From Moorella glycerini (GTDB lineage: Bacteria; Bacillota; DSM-521; Neomoorellales; Neomoorellaceae), in assembly GCF_009735625.1 (NCBI RefSeq), contig NZ_CP046244.1, forward strand, positions 1,302,001 through 1,366,000: a stretch of DNA of 64,000 bases, in the 5' to 3' direction. Under the pieces are notes generated by a model. The model was not told the origin of the DNA. It saw only the letters and a program-made list of their open reading frames with translations, and made no database searches. A program made the translations under genes and the position numbers. Below are positions 7,696 through 16,478 of the stretch, piece after piece. Positions within the stretch are counted from its first letter, which is position 1. Every line of letters begins with the position of its first letter.

Positions 7696-8751
7696 ATGGG
7701 AAAAATGACGAGCCGTGAGCGTTTCCTAAAAGCTGTTTGCGGCGAGCGACCTGATCGAGTGCCGATTTTTGACTTCCTTTTCCAGAAGGATATCTATGAA
7801 GCCACTATTGGACGTCGTCCCAAAAGTTATAATGCCCGGGATGCAGTAGAATGTACTTTGGCCTTAGATCTGGATGCCGTATGGGTGCCTTTTGGAGGTT
7901 TTCAGGGATGGGAACCCAAATACCTTTCTGAGAATATTTACCAAGATGAATGGGGCACCACTCTACAAGTAAGCGAATCTGCGTGGCCGATTGACGCTCC
8001 CATTGATTTCCCGATTAAAGATCGCAAAGACCTCCAGGCATATAAAGCACCCGATCCTCTGGCCCCGGGCCGCCTACAGGAAGTAAAGACTGCGTTAGAC
8101 ATGGTTGGGGGCAAGATAGCCGTATTGGGTGGAGTCCAGGGTCCCCTAACTACTGCATGGTTAATTATGGGGCCCACCAAAATCATGTATAGTTTTTATG
8201 ATGATCCCCAGTTATTACGCGATGTCTTCAAACTTTCTAATGACTTTTTCATCGAAGCAGCGAGGTTATTGGAAGAGGCAGGGATTGATGCCATCTTCGT
8301 CAGTGAAGATTTAGGCGCTAGTGCCGGTCCTCTATTTTCCCTGCAGATGTTCCGGGAATTTATCTTGCCCTACTTTGTCGAACTGGTGTCTTCCATCCAT
8401 GTTCCTGTTTTACTTCATAGCTGCGGTAACATAAATATTTTCCTTGATGACCTGGTAGCCACAGGTATTAAGGCCATCCATCCCCTGCAGCGCACAGCCG
8501 GCATGGATTTAAAGACCGTTAAAGAAAAGTACGGGAATAAAATAGCCATTATCGGTAACGTCGACTCTTCCCGCACCCTGCCGGAAGGGACGGAAGAAGA
8601 TGTGGAACGAGAAGTGCAAGAATGCATCGAAATTGCCGCTCCCGGCGGTGGCTATGTTTTAGCCTCCGATCACTCCCTCCATGATGGCATTCCGGTTAAA
8701 AACATCCTGAAAATGATCGAAGCGGGTAAGAAGTATGGTGTTTATGAATAA
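7696..8751 (+). CDS. UroD/MtaA-fold protein, paralogue 2
   Basis: A 351-residue member of the UroD superfamily. PDRVPIFDFLF near the N-terminus and HSCGNINIFLDDL around residue 241 match the methyltransferase branch. His241-x-Cys243 is kept. The distal zinc-Cys position reads LASDHSLHDGIPVKN, again without Cys, as in paralogue 1. ATG 7696 is chosen because AGGAGG (7681-7686) lies nine bases before it. Codon use is visibly more AT-rich than in neighbours, which may reflect separate acquisition. It stands just before the ABC importer genes. The substrate is unknown; a methyl transfer or a C-C/C-O cleavage on an imported methylated compound is only a guess. Confidence 0.75.
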   Translation: MGKMTSRERFLKAVCGERPDRVPIFDFLFQKDIYEATIGRRPKSYNARDAVECTLALDLDAVWVPFGGFQGWEPKYLSENIYQDEWGTTLQVSESAWPIDAPIDFPIKDRKDLQAYKAPDPLAPGRLQEVKTALDMVGGKIAVLGGVQGPLTTAWLIMGPTKIMYSFYDDPQLLRDVFKLSNDFFIEAARLLEEAGIDAIFVSEDLGASAGPLFSLQMFREFILPYFVELVSSIHVPVLLHSCGNINIFLDDLVATGIKAIHPLQRTAGMDLKTVKEKYGNKIAIIGNVDSSRTLPEGTEEDVEREVQECIEIAAPGGGYVLASDHSLHDGIPVKNILKMIEAGKKYGVYE

Positions 8752-8784
8752 AGCTCTTTAGGTTAAAGAAAGGAGGGGTAAAAT

Positions 8785-10293
8785 TTGCCTGATAGCCCCT
8801 ATATCCTGGAAATGCGATCCATTTGCAAAAGTTTTCCAGGTGTCCAGGCTTTAAAAAATGTCGACCTAAAAGTGAAACGGGGCGAAATTCACTGCCTTCT
8901 GGGGGAGAATGGTGCCGGGAAGTCGACCCTTATTAAGATTCTCGCCGGTGTCTATCCCATGGATGCCGGGCAAATAATCGTGAACGGCCATGAAGTTACT
9001 ATTAACAGCCGTCGTGACGCCCAGAATTTGGGTATCAGCTTTATCTTCCAGGAACTTAATGTCGTTAATCAGCTAACAGCCGCTCAGAACCTGACCTTGG
9101 GAGAAGAAAAACACCGTTGGGGCGTTATTAGCCGGCGGGAAGAAATAGCCATTGCCCGCAGCCATTTGCAGGAGCTAGGTATCGAACTTGACCTGCAGGC
9201 CAGGGTAGGTAACATGACTACCTCTCAGAAACAGATGCTCCTCATCGCCAAAGCGGTATCGACCCAGGCCAAGATAATTGTTATGGATGAGCCCACAGCA
9301 GCCCTGCCGGAAAAAGAAGTGGCCATCCTGTTTAATACCGTTAAAAGGTTGCAGCGTAAAGGAATTACTTTTATTTTCGTATCCCACCGCCTGCAGGACA
9401 TCTTCCAGATAGGGGAAAGCTTCACGGTATTGCGGGATGGGGAAAATGTAGGCACGGGTCGGATTGCCGAAATTACGGAAACGGAACTCATCAACCTGAT
9501 GGTCGGCCGTAAAATAGAAAGCCTCTATTATTGGGAACCCCGGCCAATAGGACGAGAGGTATTGCGATTGGAAAACCTCTCCGCCGTCAGCCTGTTGCAG
9601 GATATCAGCTTTAGCTTACACGCAGGTGAAATATTGGGGGTGGCCGGGTTGGCAGGCAGCGGTAAAAGCGAACTGGCCAAAGCCATTTTTGGCGTCAACA
9701 GGATAACCGGCGGCAGGATGTACTTGGACGGACAGCCCTTCCTTCCGGGAAGCCCGCGCGAGGCTATTGTTAGGGGCATCGCCCTGGTGCCCGAAGAAAG
9801 GCGTAGCGAAGGTATTGTCGGCGTTTTAAGCGTGCAGGACAACTTGTGCCTGGCCTGTCCGGGGCAAATCAGTTCTGTCGGCGTTTTAAAGAAAAAAGCC
9901 GAAAAAGCCCGTGCCCTCAACTTGATCAGGAAGCTGGATATCAAAACCCATAGCCCGCAGCAGCAGGTAGCCAACTTGAGCGGAGGTAACCAGCAGAAGG
10001 TGGTATTAGGTAAATGGCTGGAAAGCAGCACCCGTATCTACCTTATGGATGAACCTACAAGGGGGATAGACGTCGGCGCCAAGGGCGAGATCTACAAGCT
10101 AATCAATAATCTGGCGCGGGAGGGGGCGGCCGTTCTCATCTGTTCATCGGAGCTACCCGAACTCTTGGGCGTGTGCGACCGTATTTTGGTTATGCGTGAA
10201 GGCAGGTTGGCGGGCATCCTCTCCCGCGAAGAAGCAAACCAGGCCCGCATCTTGAGCCTGGCTATTGGAGGAGAACAAAAAAATGCGAGTTAA
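8785..10293 (+). CDS. Sugar ABC transporter ATP-binding protein (RbsA/MglA type)
   Basis: A 502-residue protein with two fused ABC domains, as in RbsA, XylG and MglA. The first has GENGAGKST (Walker A), a degenerate signature region and IVMDEPTAAL (Walker B). The second has GLAGSGKSE, the LSGGNQQKV signature and YLMDEPTRGID. In this family the second site is usually the degenerate one for hydrolysis. It drives import with the permease and binding protein that follow. TTG 8785 is preceded by AGGAGGGG. The next gene overlaps it by 11 bases, showing translational coupling. Confidence 0.93.
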   Translation: MPDSPYILEMRSICKSFPGVQALKNVDLKVKRGEIHCLLGENGAGKSTLIKILAGVYPMDAGQIIVNGHEVTINSRRDAQNLGISFIFQELNVVNQLTAAQNLTLGEEKHRWGVISRREEIAIARSHLQELGIELDLQARVGNMTTSQKQMLLIAKAVSTQAKIIVMDEPTAALPEKEVAILFNTVKRLQRKGITFIFVSHRLQDIFQIGESFTVLRDGENVGTGRIAEITETELINLMVGRKIESLYYWEPRPIGREVLRLENLSAVSLLQDISFSLHAGEILGVAGLAGSGKSELAKAIFGVNRITGGRMYLDGQPFLPGSPREAIVRGIALVPEERRSEGIVGVLSVQDNLCLACPGQISSVGVLKKKAEKARALNLIRKLDIKTHSPQQQVANLSGGNQQKVVLGKWLESSTRIYLMDEPTRGIDVGAKGEIYKLINNLAREGAAVLICSSELPELLGVCDRILVMREGRLAGILSREEANQARILSLAIGGEQKNAS

Positions 10294-11299
10294 AGGTAAA
10301 AACCTAAACCAATTAATGCTAGTGGCGATCCTCATCGGTATCTCTGCCATCTTCAGCGCTTTATCTCCGTCGTTTTTAACCACCGTCAATGTCATGAATA
10401 CCATCCGTCAGGTAGCAATGATTTCTATTGTCGCTTCGGCGGCCACTCTGGTCATGATTGCCCGCGGCCTGGATATTTCTGTGGGCGGTACCTTGGCCTT
10501 AACCGGCGTTATCTATGCCAGCCTGGCCACTAAAGGCGTCCCACTGAGTTTAGCCCTGTTAGTAGCCTGCTTGGCCGGCACGATGGTAGGAGTTATCAAC
10601 GGCGCACTGACAGTAGGTTTAAAGATTAATCCTGTCATCGCCACCTTGGGCACAATGTATGCCACCCGCGGCCTGGCTTTCCTGTATTCCGGGGGTGTGG
10701 CTGTGGTCAACGGCTTACCGGCCAACTTCAGCAACCTGGGCCGGGGTTATATAGGGCCATTTCCTACGCCTATCATTATTATGCTGATTGTTTTCCTTAT
10801 CTTCCACTTTCTCCTCAATAACACCCTGCTGGGCAAATATACCTATGCTGTCGGGGGCAACCCGGAAACAGCCATTCTTTCCGGCATCCCGGTAGCTATG
10901 GTAACCTTTATTCTCTACACCCTTGTTGGATTAATGACAGGTTTAAGTGGGGCGATAATGGCCTCTCGTTTGGGTTCCGGCCAGCCCAACATCGGTATGG
11001 GTTTTGAATTTGACATTATTCTGGCCGTTCTCCTGGGCGGTACCAGCCTTGCCGGCGGCGAAGGCACGGTGTTAGGTACCCTTATCGCCACGGTAATCGT
11101 CGGCGTCCTGGCCAATGGGCTCAATCTTCTGGGTGTGCATACCTTCTACCAATACATTATCAAAGGCGTGGTCCTAGTAGCGGCCGTGGTCATTGACATG
11201 CAGCTCAAGGGCCAGGGCGTCATTCGCGTGGGTAAAATGGTACCGGCAGGGAAGTTCAAACTTGAGGGGGGTGAGGCGCTGAAGGAAAAAAATAGGTAA
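10283..11299 (+). CDS. Sugar ABC transporter permease (RbsC type)
   Basis: A 338-residue integral membrane protein with eight or more hydrophobic segments from residue 9 on. It contains the family loop ARGLDISVGGTLALTG and the glycine-rich GGTSLAGGEGTVLG coupling region typical of BPD_transp_2 (RbsC/XylH/MglC) permeases. ATG 10283 is chosen because GGAGGAG lies within the end of the ATPase gene at normal spacing. It forms the membrane channel of the importer. A hydrophilic C-terminal tail of about 30 residues is unremarkable. Confidence 0.92.
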   Translation: MRVKGKNLNQLMLVAILIGISAIFSALSPSFLTTVNVMNTIRQVAMISIVASAATLVMIARGLDISVGGTLALTGVIYASLATKGVPLSLALLVACLAGTMVGVINGALTVGLKINPVIATLGTMYATRGLAFLYSGGVAVVNGLPANFSNLGRGYIGPFPTPIIIMLIVFLIFHFLLNNTLLGKYTYAVGGNPETAILSGIPVAMVTFILYTLVGLMTGLSGAIMASRLGSGQPNIGMGFEFDIILAVLLGGTSLAGGEGTVLGTLIATVIVGVLANGLNLLGVHTFYQYIIKGVVLVAAVVIDMQLKGQGVIRVGKMVPAGKFKLEGGEALKEKNR

Positions 11300-11397
11300 A
11301 TACGAGCAGGCAAGGTTGTAGAATGTAAAGGTTTATTCAGGAATGGTAGGAACAAGTACAGGACCCAATCCGAATATTGTTATGGGGAGGTTTCACT

Positions 11398-12468
11398 ATG
11401 AAAAATGCCAAATGGGTTTTATTGACCCTCGTAGTAGCTTTATTAGTAGCCTTGATAGTTGGATGCGGCCAGAAACAGGCTTCGAATTCCGGTACATCGG
11501 GGCCACAGCAAGCACAGCAAACGCAGAAAAAGCTCAAGATTGGCTATATTTATTTAACCCTGGAGCATCCGTATTACCAGGCTCATCAGAAATGGACGCA
11601 GAAATGGGCTAAAGATATGGGGATTGATCTAGTCGAACTCGACGGTAAAATGGATGCCGGTACAATGACCAACCAGATTGAAAACCTAGTGGCACAAAAA
11701 GTTGATGGGATTGTTTATTGTTTGGTCAATCCTGCCTCCGGCGCTTCTGATATTAATTATGCCCAACAAAACGGCATCCCCATAATTAGTTTCGCCATTA
11801 AGCACGGCAACGCGGCTAAAGCTCCTTTCGTTGGCATTGATGAATTAACGGCAGGGAAAATGGTTGGTAAAGCAGCAGCGGAAAAATTTAAACAGCTTTT
11901 CCCGAATAAAAAAGCTAAAATAGCTTTAATTAGAATGCCGGGTGTGGAGGCTACCGAGAACCGGGCCAACGGTTTCGTAGAAGGCTTTAAATCGGTTATT
12001 AGCGATGCTACTGTAGTTGCTGAAGTTGATGGTGGCGGTGTTCGTGATAAGTCTATGGCTGGTATGGAAGCTATTATCCAAGCGCATCCGGAGCTAAATG
12101 TGGTATATGGGATTAATGGTGATAGTGCGCTGGGCGCTCTGGCAGCATTGGAAGGAGCCGGTAGAGGAACTATAAAGACTGAATTGGTAGTTAGTCATGA
12201 TGGCTCCGAACCGGAAATATTGAAGTTAATCAACCCGGATAGTGCGCTGAAAGTATCTATTGCTAACCAACCCAAAGAATTATCTAAGGCCACATTGGAT
12301 ACTATCTTAGAAGTCATTAACAAAAAGCGGGATATGAAAAATACGGATAACATTTATGTTCCCGCCAAAGTACTGGAGCCTGATATTGATAAGTTACAGC
12401 AGTTTATTAAAGAAGAATACTGGTCGACTACCGACCTTAAAGCAGAAGCAGCGAAGTTCAAAAAATAG
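11398..12468 (+). CDS. Sugar ABC transporter substrate-binding lipoprotein (RbsB type)
   Basis: A 356-residue secreted lipoprotein. A positively charged start is followed by a hydrophobic stretch and the lipobox LIVGC at about residues 18-22, so the mature protein is anchored outside the cell membrane. The rest is a type 1 periplasmic binding fold (KIGYIYLTLEHPYYQAHQKW, VDGIVYCLVNPAS, ENRANGFVEGF), the sugar-binding cluster B class. ATG 11398 follows GGGGAGG. Codon use is AT-richer than in the permease gene. A strong stem-loop after the stop probably protects this part of the transcript. The ligand is not evident; ribose-type pentoses, galactose, inositol and autoinducer-2 are all bound by this family. 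Confidence 0.92.
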   Translation: MKNAKWVLLTLVVALLVALIVGCGQKQASNSGTSGPQQAQQTQKKLKIGYIYLTLEHPYYQAHQKWTQKWAKDMGIDLVELDGKMDAGTMTNQIENLVAQKVDGIVYCLVNPASGASDINYAQQNGIPIISFAIKHGNAAKAPFVGIDELTAGKMVGKAAAEKFKQLFPNKKAKIALIRMPGVEATENRANGFVEGFKSVISDATVVAEVDGGGVRDKSMAGMEAIIQAHPELNVVYGINGDSALGALAALEGAGRGTIKTELVVSHDGSEPEILKLINPDSALKVSIANQPKELSKATLDTILEVINKKRDMKNTDNIYVPAKVLEPDIDKLQQFIKEEYWSTTDLKAEAAKFKK

Positions 12469-12489
12469 TTTTTCGCGCGCCTAAAATGC

Positions 12490-12520
12490 AGCGGCCTATG
12501 TTATAAACATAGGCCGCTTT
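12490..12520 (+). terminator. Intra-operon stem-loop after the binding protein gene
   Basis: A perfect 13-pair stem (AGCGGCCTATGTT at 12490-12502, complement at 12506-12518) with a three-base loop and only a short T-run. Such elements after binding-protein genes usually give partial termination or shield the 3' end, raising the binding protein over downstream genes. Confidence 0.6.
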
Positions 12521-12539
12521 AAAACAAGGGGTGACGCAC

Positions 12540-13619
12540 ATGCAAACCCTGACTTCCCTTGAACGTTGTCTAGCCGCTCTCCGTTTTGAGGTCCCGGACC
12601 GGGTGCCGGTGGTGCCCCAGTCGTTTATGGTGGCCTGCGCTACGGCCGGGTACAAAATCGGCGCAATCAATAAAAGCGGCAGGCTCATGGCCGAAACACA
12701 TCTTGTCAGCCAGGCCAAATACGGCTACGACGGCGTCGTCATCGATATAGATGATGCCACCCTGGCGGAGGCCTGCGGCGCCAAAGTTATCTGGCGGGAA
12801 AATGATGTGGCTATAGTGGATGAGGAAGATGTGGTTTTAAAGGACCTGCGGCAGATTGACGACCTCCCTTTGCCTGATCCCTACAGTTCCGGGCGCCTGC
12901 CGGAATGGCTGGAGGCCACCCGGATTTTGCGGGAAAAGATCGGCGACCATGTTTTCATTATGGGACGGGCCGATCAGGGCCCTTTTGACCTGGCCTGCCT
13001 CCTCCGGGGGGCGCAGCAGTTTATGATTGACCTGGTAACCGAACCGCCGGAACTCATCTGGAAGGTCCTGGACTACTGCCGGCGGGCCGGGACGCTATTT
13101 GCCAAGGCCCAGAAGGATGCCGGGGCCCACGCCACTTCCATTGGCGATTCTTTTGCCGGCCCCAACCTCATTTCCCCGGCCATGTTCCGCCAGTTCGCCC
13201 TGGAGCATGAGATTACCATGACTAAAGAAGTCCAGGATTACGGCATTCCTTTCTCCATTCATATTTGCGGTGATACGACGGCCATCCTGGAAGATATGGC
13301 CTCTACCGGCGCCCGGATCCTGGAGCTTGACTGGCAGGTCGATATGGGCTATGCCAAACGAGTAGTTGGTAACCGGGCCGTTCTTATGGGCAATATCAAT
13401 CCCAGCGATCCCCTGGTCTGGGGCACACCGGAAGCTATTGAAGCCCAGGCAAAGAATATCATTGAGGCCACCGGGGGTATTGGTCTTTTCCTGAGTTCGG
13501 GCTGTGCCATGGGTTACAATACACCGGCGGCCAATATGCGGGCCTTGTGTGAGGCCGGTAAAAAGTATGGTAGCTATGAACGGTTAATGGAGTTGGAGGA
13601 GAAAAGGAGTAAGGCTTAA
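12540..13619 (+). CDS. UroD/MtaA-fold methyltransferase-like protein, paralogue 3
   Basis: A 359-residue member of the UroD superfamily. Unlike its two neighbours it keeps a full His-x-Cys-xn-Cys set: H241-I-C243 (HICGD) and C322 in LSSGCAMGYNTPAANM. These are the zinc ligands that activate a thiol in MtaA/MtbA-type corrinoid methyltransferases, so methyl-transfer chemistry is plausible here. PDRVPVVPQSF marks the N-terminus. ATG 12540 follows AAGGGGTGA; GTG 12531 overlaps that site and is less likely. Its stop overlaps the start of the DUF4432 gene (TAATG). No corrinoid protein or CoM pathway gene is adjacent, so the methyl donor and acceptor are unknown. Confidence 0.75.
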   Translation: MQTLTSLERCLAALRFEVPDRVPVVPQSFMVACATAGYKIGAINKSGRLMAETHLVSQAKYGYDGVVIDIDDATLAEACGAKVIWRENDVAIVDEEDVVLKDLRQIDDLPLPDPYSSGRLPEWLEATRILREKIGDHVFIMGRADQGPFDLACLLRGAQQFMIDLVTEPPELIWKVLDYCRRAGTLFAKAQKDAGAHATSIGDSFAGPNLISPAMFRQFALEHEITMTKEVQDYGIPFSIHICGDTTAILEDMASTGARILELDWQVDMGYAKRVVGNRAVLMGNINPSDPLVWGTPEAIEAQAKNIIEATGGIGLFLSSGCAMGYNTPAANMRALCEAGKKYGSYERLMELEEKRSKA

Positions 13620-14695
13620 TGGCGCACCTTTTTGACCGGGAATTTACCCGCCGGGATATCCGGCGCTACTTTGGCAGCCTGGAGCAGGTGGCCGGCCTCC
13701 GCCCCTTTACCTACGGCGAGGGAAGGGCTGAGGGCCTCAAGGCGGTTGAGGTCAGGACGGGGAGCGGTTTCCGGTTTGTCGTCCTGCCGGGGCGGGGCCT
13801 GGATATCGGCCTGGCCGAGTACCGGGGCCTGCCCCTGGCCTTTCGTTCGGCAGTGGGTGAGAGCGGCCCCCAGTATTTCGAACCGGCCGGCCTGGGATGG
13901 TTGAGGAACTTTGGCGGCGGCCTCCTGGTTACCTGCGGCCTGACCTACCTGGGCTCTCCCTGCCAGGATGCCGGGGAGGAACTGGGCCTTCACGGCCGCA
14001 TTAACAACGTTCCGGCCGAGGAGTTGGGTACGGCGACTGCCTGGGAGGGGGATGAGTGCATCTTTACCATTAAGGGCCGGGTACGGGAGGCTGTAGCCGT
14101 CTTTGGCCCCAACGTACTCCTGGAAAGGACCATCCGGGCGCGCCTGGGGGAGAACCGCCTGTTTATCCACGACGTGGTAACCAATGAGGGCTGGCAGCCG
14201 GCGCCCCATATGATCCTTTATCACATTAATCTGGGTTATCCCGTCCTGGATGCCGGTTCCGAACTGCTGGCTGCCAGCCGGGAGGTAAAACCCCGGGACG
14301 AAGTGGCTGCCCGGGGGTTAGCCTCTTACCGCATTTACGAGGGCCCGACGCCTGGTTTCCCCGATACTGTCTTTTATCACGACCTCCAGCCTGATGCCAA
14401 AGGATGGTGCCAGGCCGCCCTGGTCAACCGCCGGCTAAACCTGGGTGTATATGTCCGTTATGAACGCCAGAACCTGCCCAACTTTATCCAGTGGAAGTTT
14501 ACCGGCGAAGGCGACTATGTGGCCGGTCTGGAGCCGGCCAACTGCCTGGTGGAAGGGCGGGCTAGAGAGCGGCAACGCGGTACCCTGGTGTACCTGGCGC
14601 CAGGGGAGGTCCGGGAATACCGCCTGGAGATTGGTGTCCTGACCACGGCAGAGGAAATAGACGCCTTTGCCAGGGCCCTGCCGGCTATTTCATAA
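13619..14695 (+). CDS. DUF4432 aldose-1-epimerase-like protein
   Basis: A 358-residue protein matching the DUF4432 family of the galactose-mutarotase-like beta-sandwich fold. VLPGRGLDIGLAEYRG near residues 58-73 and GLTYLGSPCQDAGEELGLHGRI near 110-130 are recognisable, with the conserved His in LHGRI. Relatives occur in sugar and sugar-acid operons and are thought to epimerise or bind carbohydrates, but no reaction is settled. The start ATG shares its A with the preceding stop, so translation is coupled to UroD paralogue 3. The pairing suggests they act on the same substrate. Confidence 0.7.
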   Translation: MAHLFDREFTRRDIRRYFGSLEQVAGLRPFTYGEGRAEGLKAVEVRTGSGFRFVVLPGRGLDIGLAEYRGLPLAFRSAVGESGPQYFEPAGLGWLRNFGGGLLVTCGLTYLGSPCQDAGEELGLHGRINNVPAEELGTATAWEGDECIFTIKGRVREAVAVFGPNVLLERTIRARLGENRLFIHDVVTNEGWQPAPHMILYHINLGYPVLDAGSELLAASREVKPRDEVAARGLASYRIYEGPTPGFPDTVFYHDLQPDAKGWCQAALVNRRLNLGVYVRYERQNLPNFIQWKFTGEGDYVAGLEPANCLVEGRARERQRGTLVYLAPGEVREYRLEIGVLTTAEEIDAFARALPAIS

Positions 14696-14758
14696 GCCGA
14701 TGGCGGAAGCGGCATTAATTAAAGGCCAGGCAGGTCGGGAGAAAACGAGGAGCACGGA

Positions 14759-15061
14759 GTGATTTTTTTGCGTCCAGCAGTAGGTATTATTGAAGCCATT
14801 GGTTTAACGGCAGCCATCCAGGCGGCCGATACGGCCGTCAAGGCGGCTGACGTTCAGCTCCTGGGTTATGAACTTTCCAAGGGCAAGGGTATGGTTACGG
14901 TACGCTTCAGCGGCGATGTCGGCGCCGTTACGGCGGCCCTGGAGGCCGCCGTGGCGGCAGCCAGGGAAGTAAGTGGCGTTTATGCCTCGCTAGTTCTCCC
15001 CAAACCCCATGAAGAACTGGACAAGCTATTGTACCGTCAGAAGAAGGATAATGTTGACTAG
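14759..15061 (+). CDS. Bacterial microcompartment shell protein, hexamer type (BMC-H 1)
   Basis: A 100-residue protein with a single BMC domain: AVGIIEAIGLTAAIQAADTAVKAA, then FSGDVGAVTAALEAA, then VLPKPHEELDKLL. Six copies form a flat hexamer that tiles shell facets. The start is either GTG 14759 (AGGAG just upstream) or TTG 14768, which gives an N-terminus closer to other BMC-H proteins. The C-terminus extends about ten residues past the fold. It is the first gene of the shell/enzyme operon and is followed by the aldolase after 18 bases. Confidence 0.93.
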   Translation: MIFLRPAVGIIEAIGLTAAIQAADTAVKAADVQLLGYELSKGKGMVTVRFSGDVGAVTAALEAAVAAAREVSGVYASLVLPKPHEELDKLLYRQKKDNVD

Positions 15062-15079
15062 GAAAAGGGGGAGCACTAA

Positions 15080-16105
15080 ATGCCACTAATGACTCTAAAA
15101 GAAGTCCTGGCTGACGCCGACCGGCGCCATTACGGCGTGGGGGCCTTTAATGTCCTTAACGTCGAGATGCTGAATGCCATTGTAAGCGCGGCTGAGGAAG
15201 AGCAGGCGCCGGTGATCCTGGCTTTTGCCGAGGTGCACCAGAAGTATATCGCCATGGAAACCATTGCGCCGCTGATGCTTAAAGTCGCCCGGGAAGCCAC
15301 GGTGCCGGTGGTGGTTCATTACGACCACGGCCAGCAGTTTGAAAACATTATCAAGATCATGCATTACGGTTTTACCTCGGTAATGTTTGACGGCTCGACC
15401 CTGCCCTATGAAGAGAATGTCCGCCGCACCCAGGAAGTGGTGCGGATCGCCAGGATCCTGGGCGTTTCCGTGGAGGCCGAACTGGGGCATGTCGGCGGGG
15501 CGGAAGGGGGGCCGGGCGGGGAAGATGACCCGCAGGCCTGTTATACTGATGTCAACCAGGCGGCCGATTTCGTGGCCCGGACCGGTGTCGATGCCCTGGC
15601 GGTAGCCATCGGTACCGCCCACGGCGTTTACCGTACCCGCCCAAAGCTCGATTTGGAGCGCCTGGCGGCCATCAAAAAACGGGTGGGGATCCCCCTGGTC
15701 CTTCACGGCGGTTCGGGGTTGAGTGACGACGATTTTCGCCAGGCCATTGCCCGGGGGATAGCCAAGATCAATATCTTTACCGATATGTCCCTGGCAGCCG
15801 TCGATCAATTGAAAACGAAGTTGTGCACCTGTAGCCAGGGTAGCTGCGATGCGTCCTGTGCTGACAACTGCCTGCTCCAGCGTGATTACAGCGACGGTTT
15901 GCCCGGGGACAGCATGGAAGACCTGGTCCAGCGGGTAGTGGTCCGGGTATTGCGGGAGTTGGCGCAGAAAGAGAAAGCCCAGGCCCACCCGGTACAAAGT
16001 TACCCGGATTTGATTTTAGCGACCACGGCCGGGATTAAAGCCGAGGTTAAACGTAAGATGCGCCTTTTTGGCAGTAACGGCAAGGCCCTTGCCTTTGGCA
16101 AGTAG
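15080..16105 (+). CDS. Class II fructose/tagatose-bisphosphate-type aldolase with internal insert
   Basis: A 341-residue class II aldolase of the FbaA/GatY/IolJ superfamily, which cleaves a ketose phosphate to dihydroxyacetone phosphate and an aldehyde using zinc. VVVHYDHG (Asp82, zinc His83), VEAELGHVGG, GTAHGVY (zinc His181) and LVLHGGSG (zinc His209) are intact. The usual C-terminus IKAEVKRKMRLFGSNGKA is present. Between NIFTDMS and that end lies an insert of roughly 45 residues not seen in ordinary family members. It has five Cys (249, 251, 256, 260, 264) and then SMEDLVQRVVVRVLREL (279-295), an amphipathic helix resembling encapsulation peptides. It sits between two shell genes, so it is very likely BMC cargo. 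The aldehyde product is unknown; lactaldehyde, acetaldehyde, glycolaldehyde and malonate semialdehyde are options. Confidence 0.9.
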   Translation: MPLMTLKEVLADADRRHYGVGAFNVLNVEMLNAIVSAAEEEQAPVILAFAEVHQKYIAMETIAPLMLKVAREATVPVVVHYDHGQQFENIIKIMHYGFTSVMFDGSTLPYEENVRRTQEVVRIARILGVSVEAELGHVGGAEGGPGGEDDPQACYTDVNQAADFVARTGVDALAVAIGTAHGVYRTRPKLDLERLAAIKKRVGIPLVLHGGSGLSDDDFRQAIARGIAKINIFTDMSLAAVDQLKTKLCTCSQGSCDASCADNCLLQRDYSDGLPGDSMEDLVQRVVVRVLRELAQKEKAQAHPVQSYPDLILATTAGIKAEVKRKMRLFGSNGKALAFGK

Positions 16106-16168
16106 AATGCGGTGGGACTTGCTACATTTTGCTTAAGCAAAAACATTTGTTTAAGGAGGCATTTTCCA

Positions 16169-16447
16169 ATGATTAATGGTGCTCTGGGTATGGTGGAAAC
16201 CAAGGGTTTGACCGCGGCTATTGAGGCGGCCGATGCTATGGTGAAGGCAGCCAGCGTCAGCTTGCTGGGTATGGAGAAGATCGGCTCCGGGATGGTGACG
16301 GTTTTCGTGGCCGGCGATGTCGGTGCGGTCAAGGCAGCCACCGAAGTCGGCGCCCAGGCCGCCCAGAAGGTTGGCGAGCTGATAGCCGTCCATGTCATTC
16401 CCCGGCCCCATGCTGACCTGGAAAAAATCCTGCCGGCCATGGCATAG
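16169..16447 (+). CDS. Bacterial microcompartment shell protein, hexamer type (BMC-H 2)
   Basis: A 92-residue single BMC-domain protein very close to PduA/EutM/Ccm[41 protein letters not shown], and [14 protein letters not shown]. It is likely the main facet hexamer. ATG 16169 follows AAGGAGG. The segment after the KIGSG turn lines the central pore of such hexamers. It is followed by pduL after 31 bases. Confidence 0.95.
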   Translation: MINGALGMVETKGLTAAIEAADAMVKAASVSLLGMEKIGSGMVTVFVAGDVGAVKAATEVGAQAAQKVGELIAVHVIPRPHADLEKILPAMA

Positions 16448-16478
16448 TTCTGTCCTCATAAAGTGAGGGAGCGATAAA

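Noticed and set aside
15095-15997. A 300-codon open frame antisense to the aldolase gene
   Set aside because: It is a shadow of the high-GC coding strand. The plus-strand aldolase has all family motifs and a ribosome-binding site.
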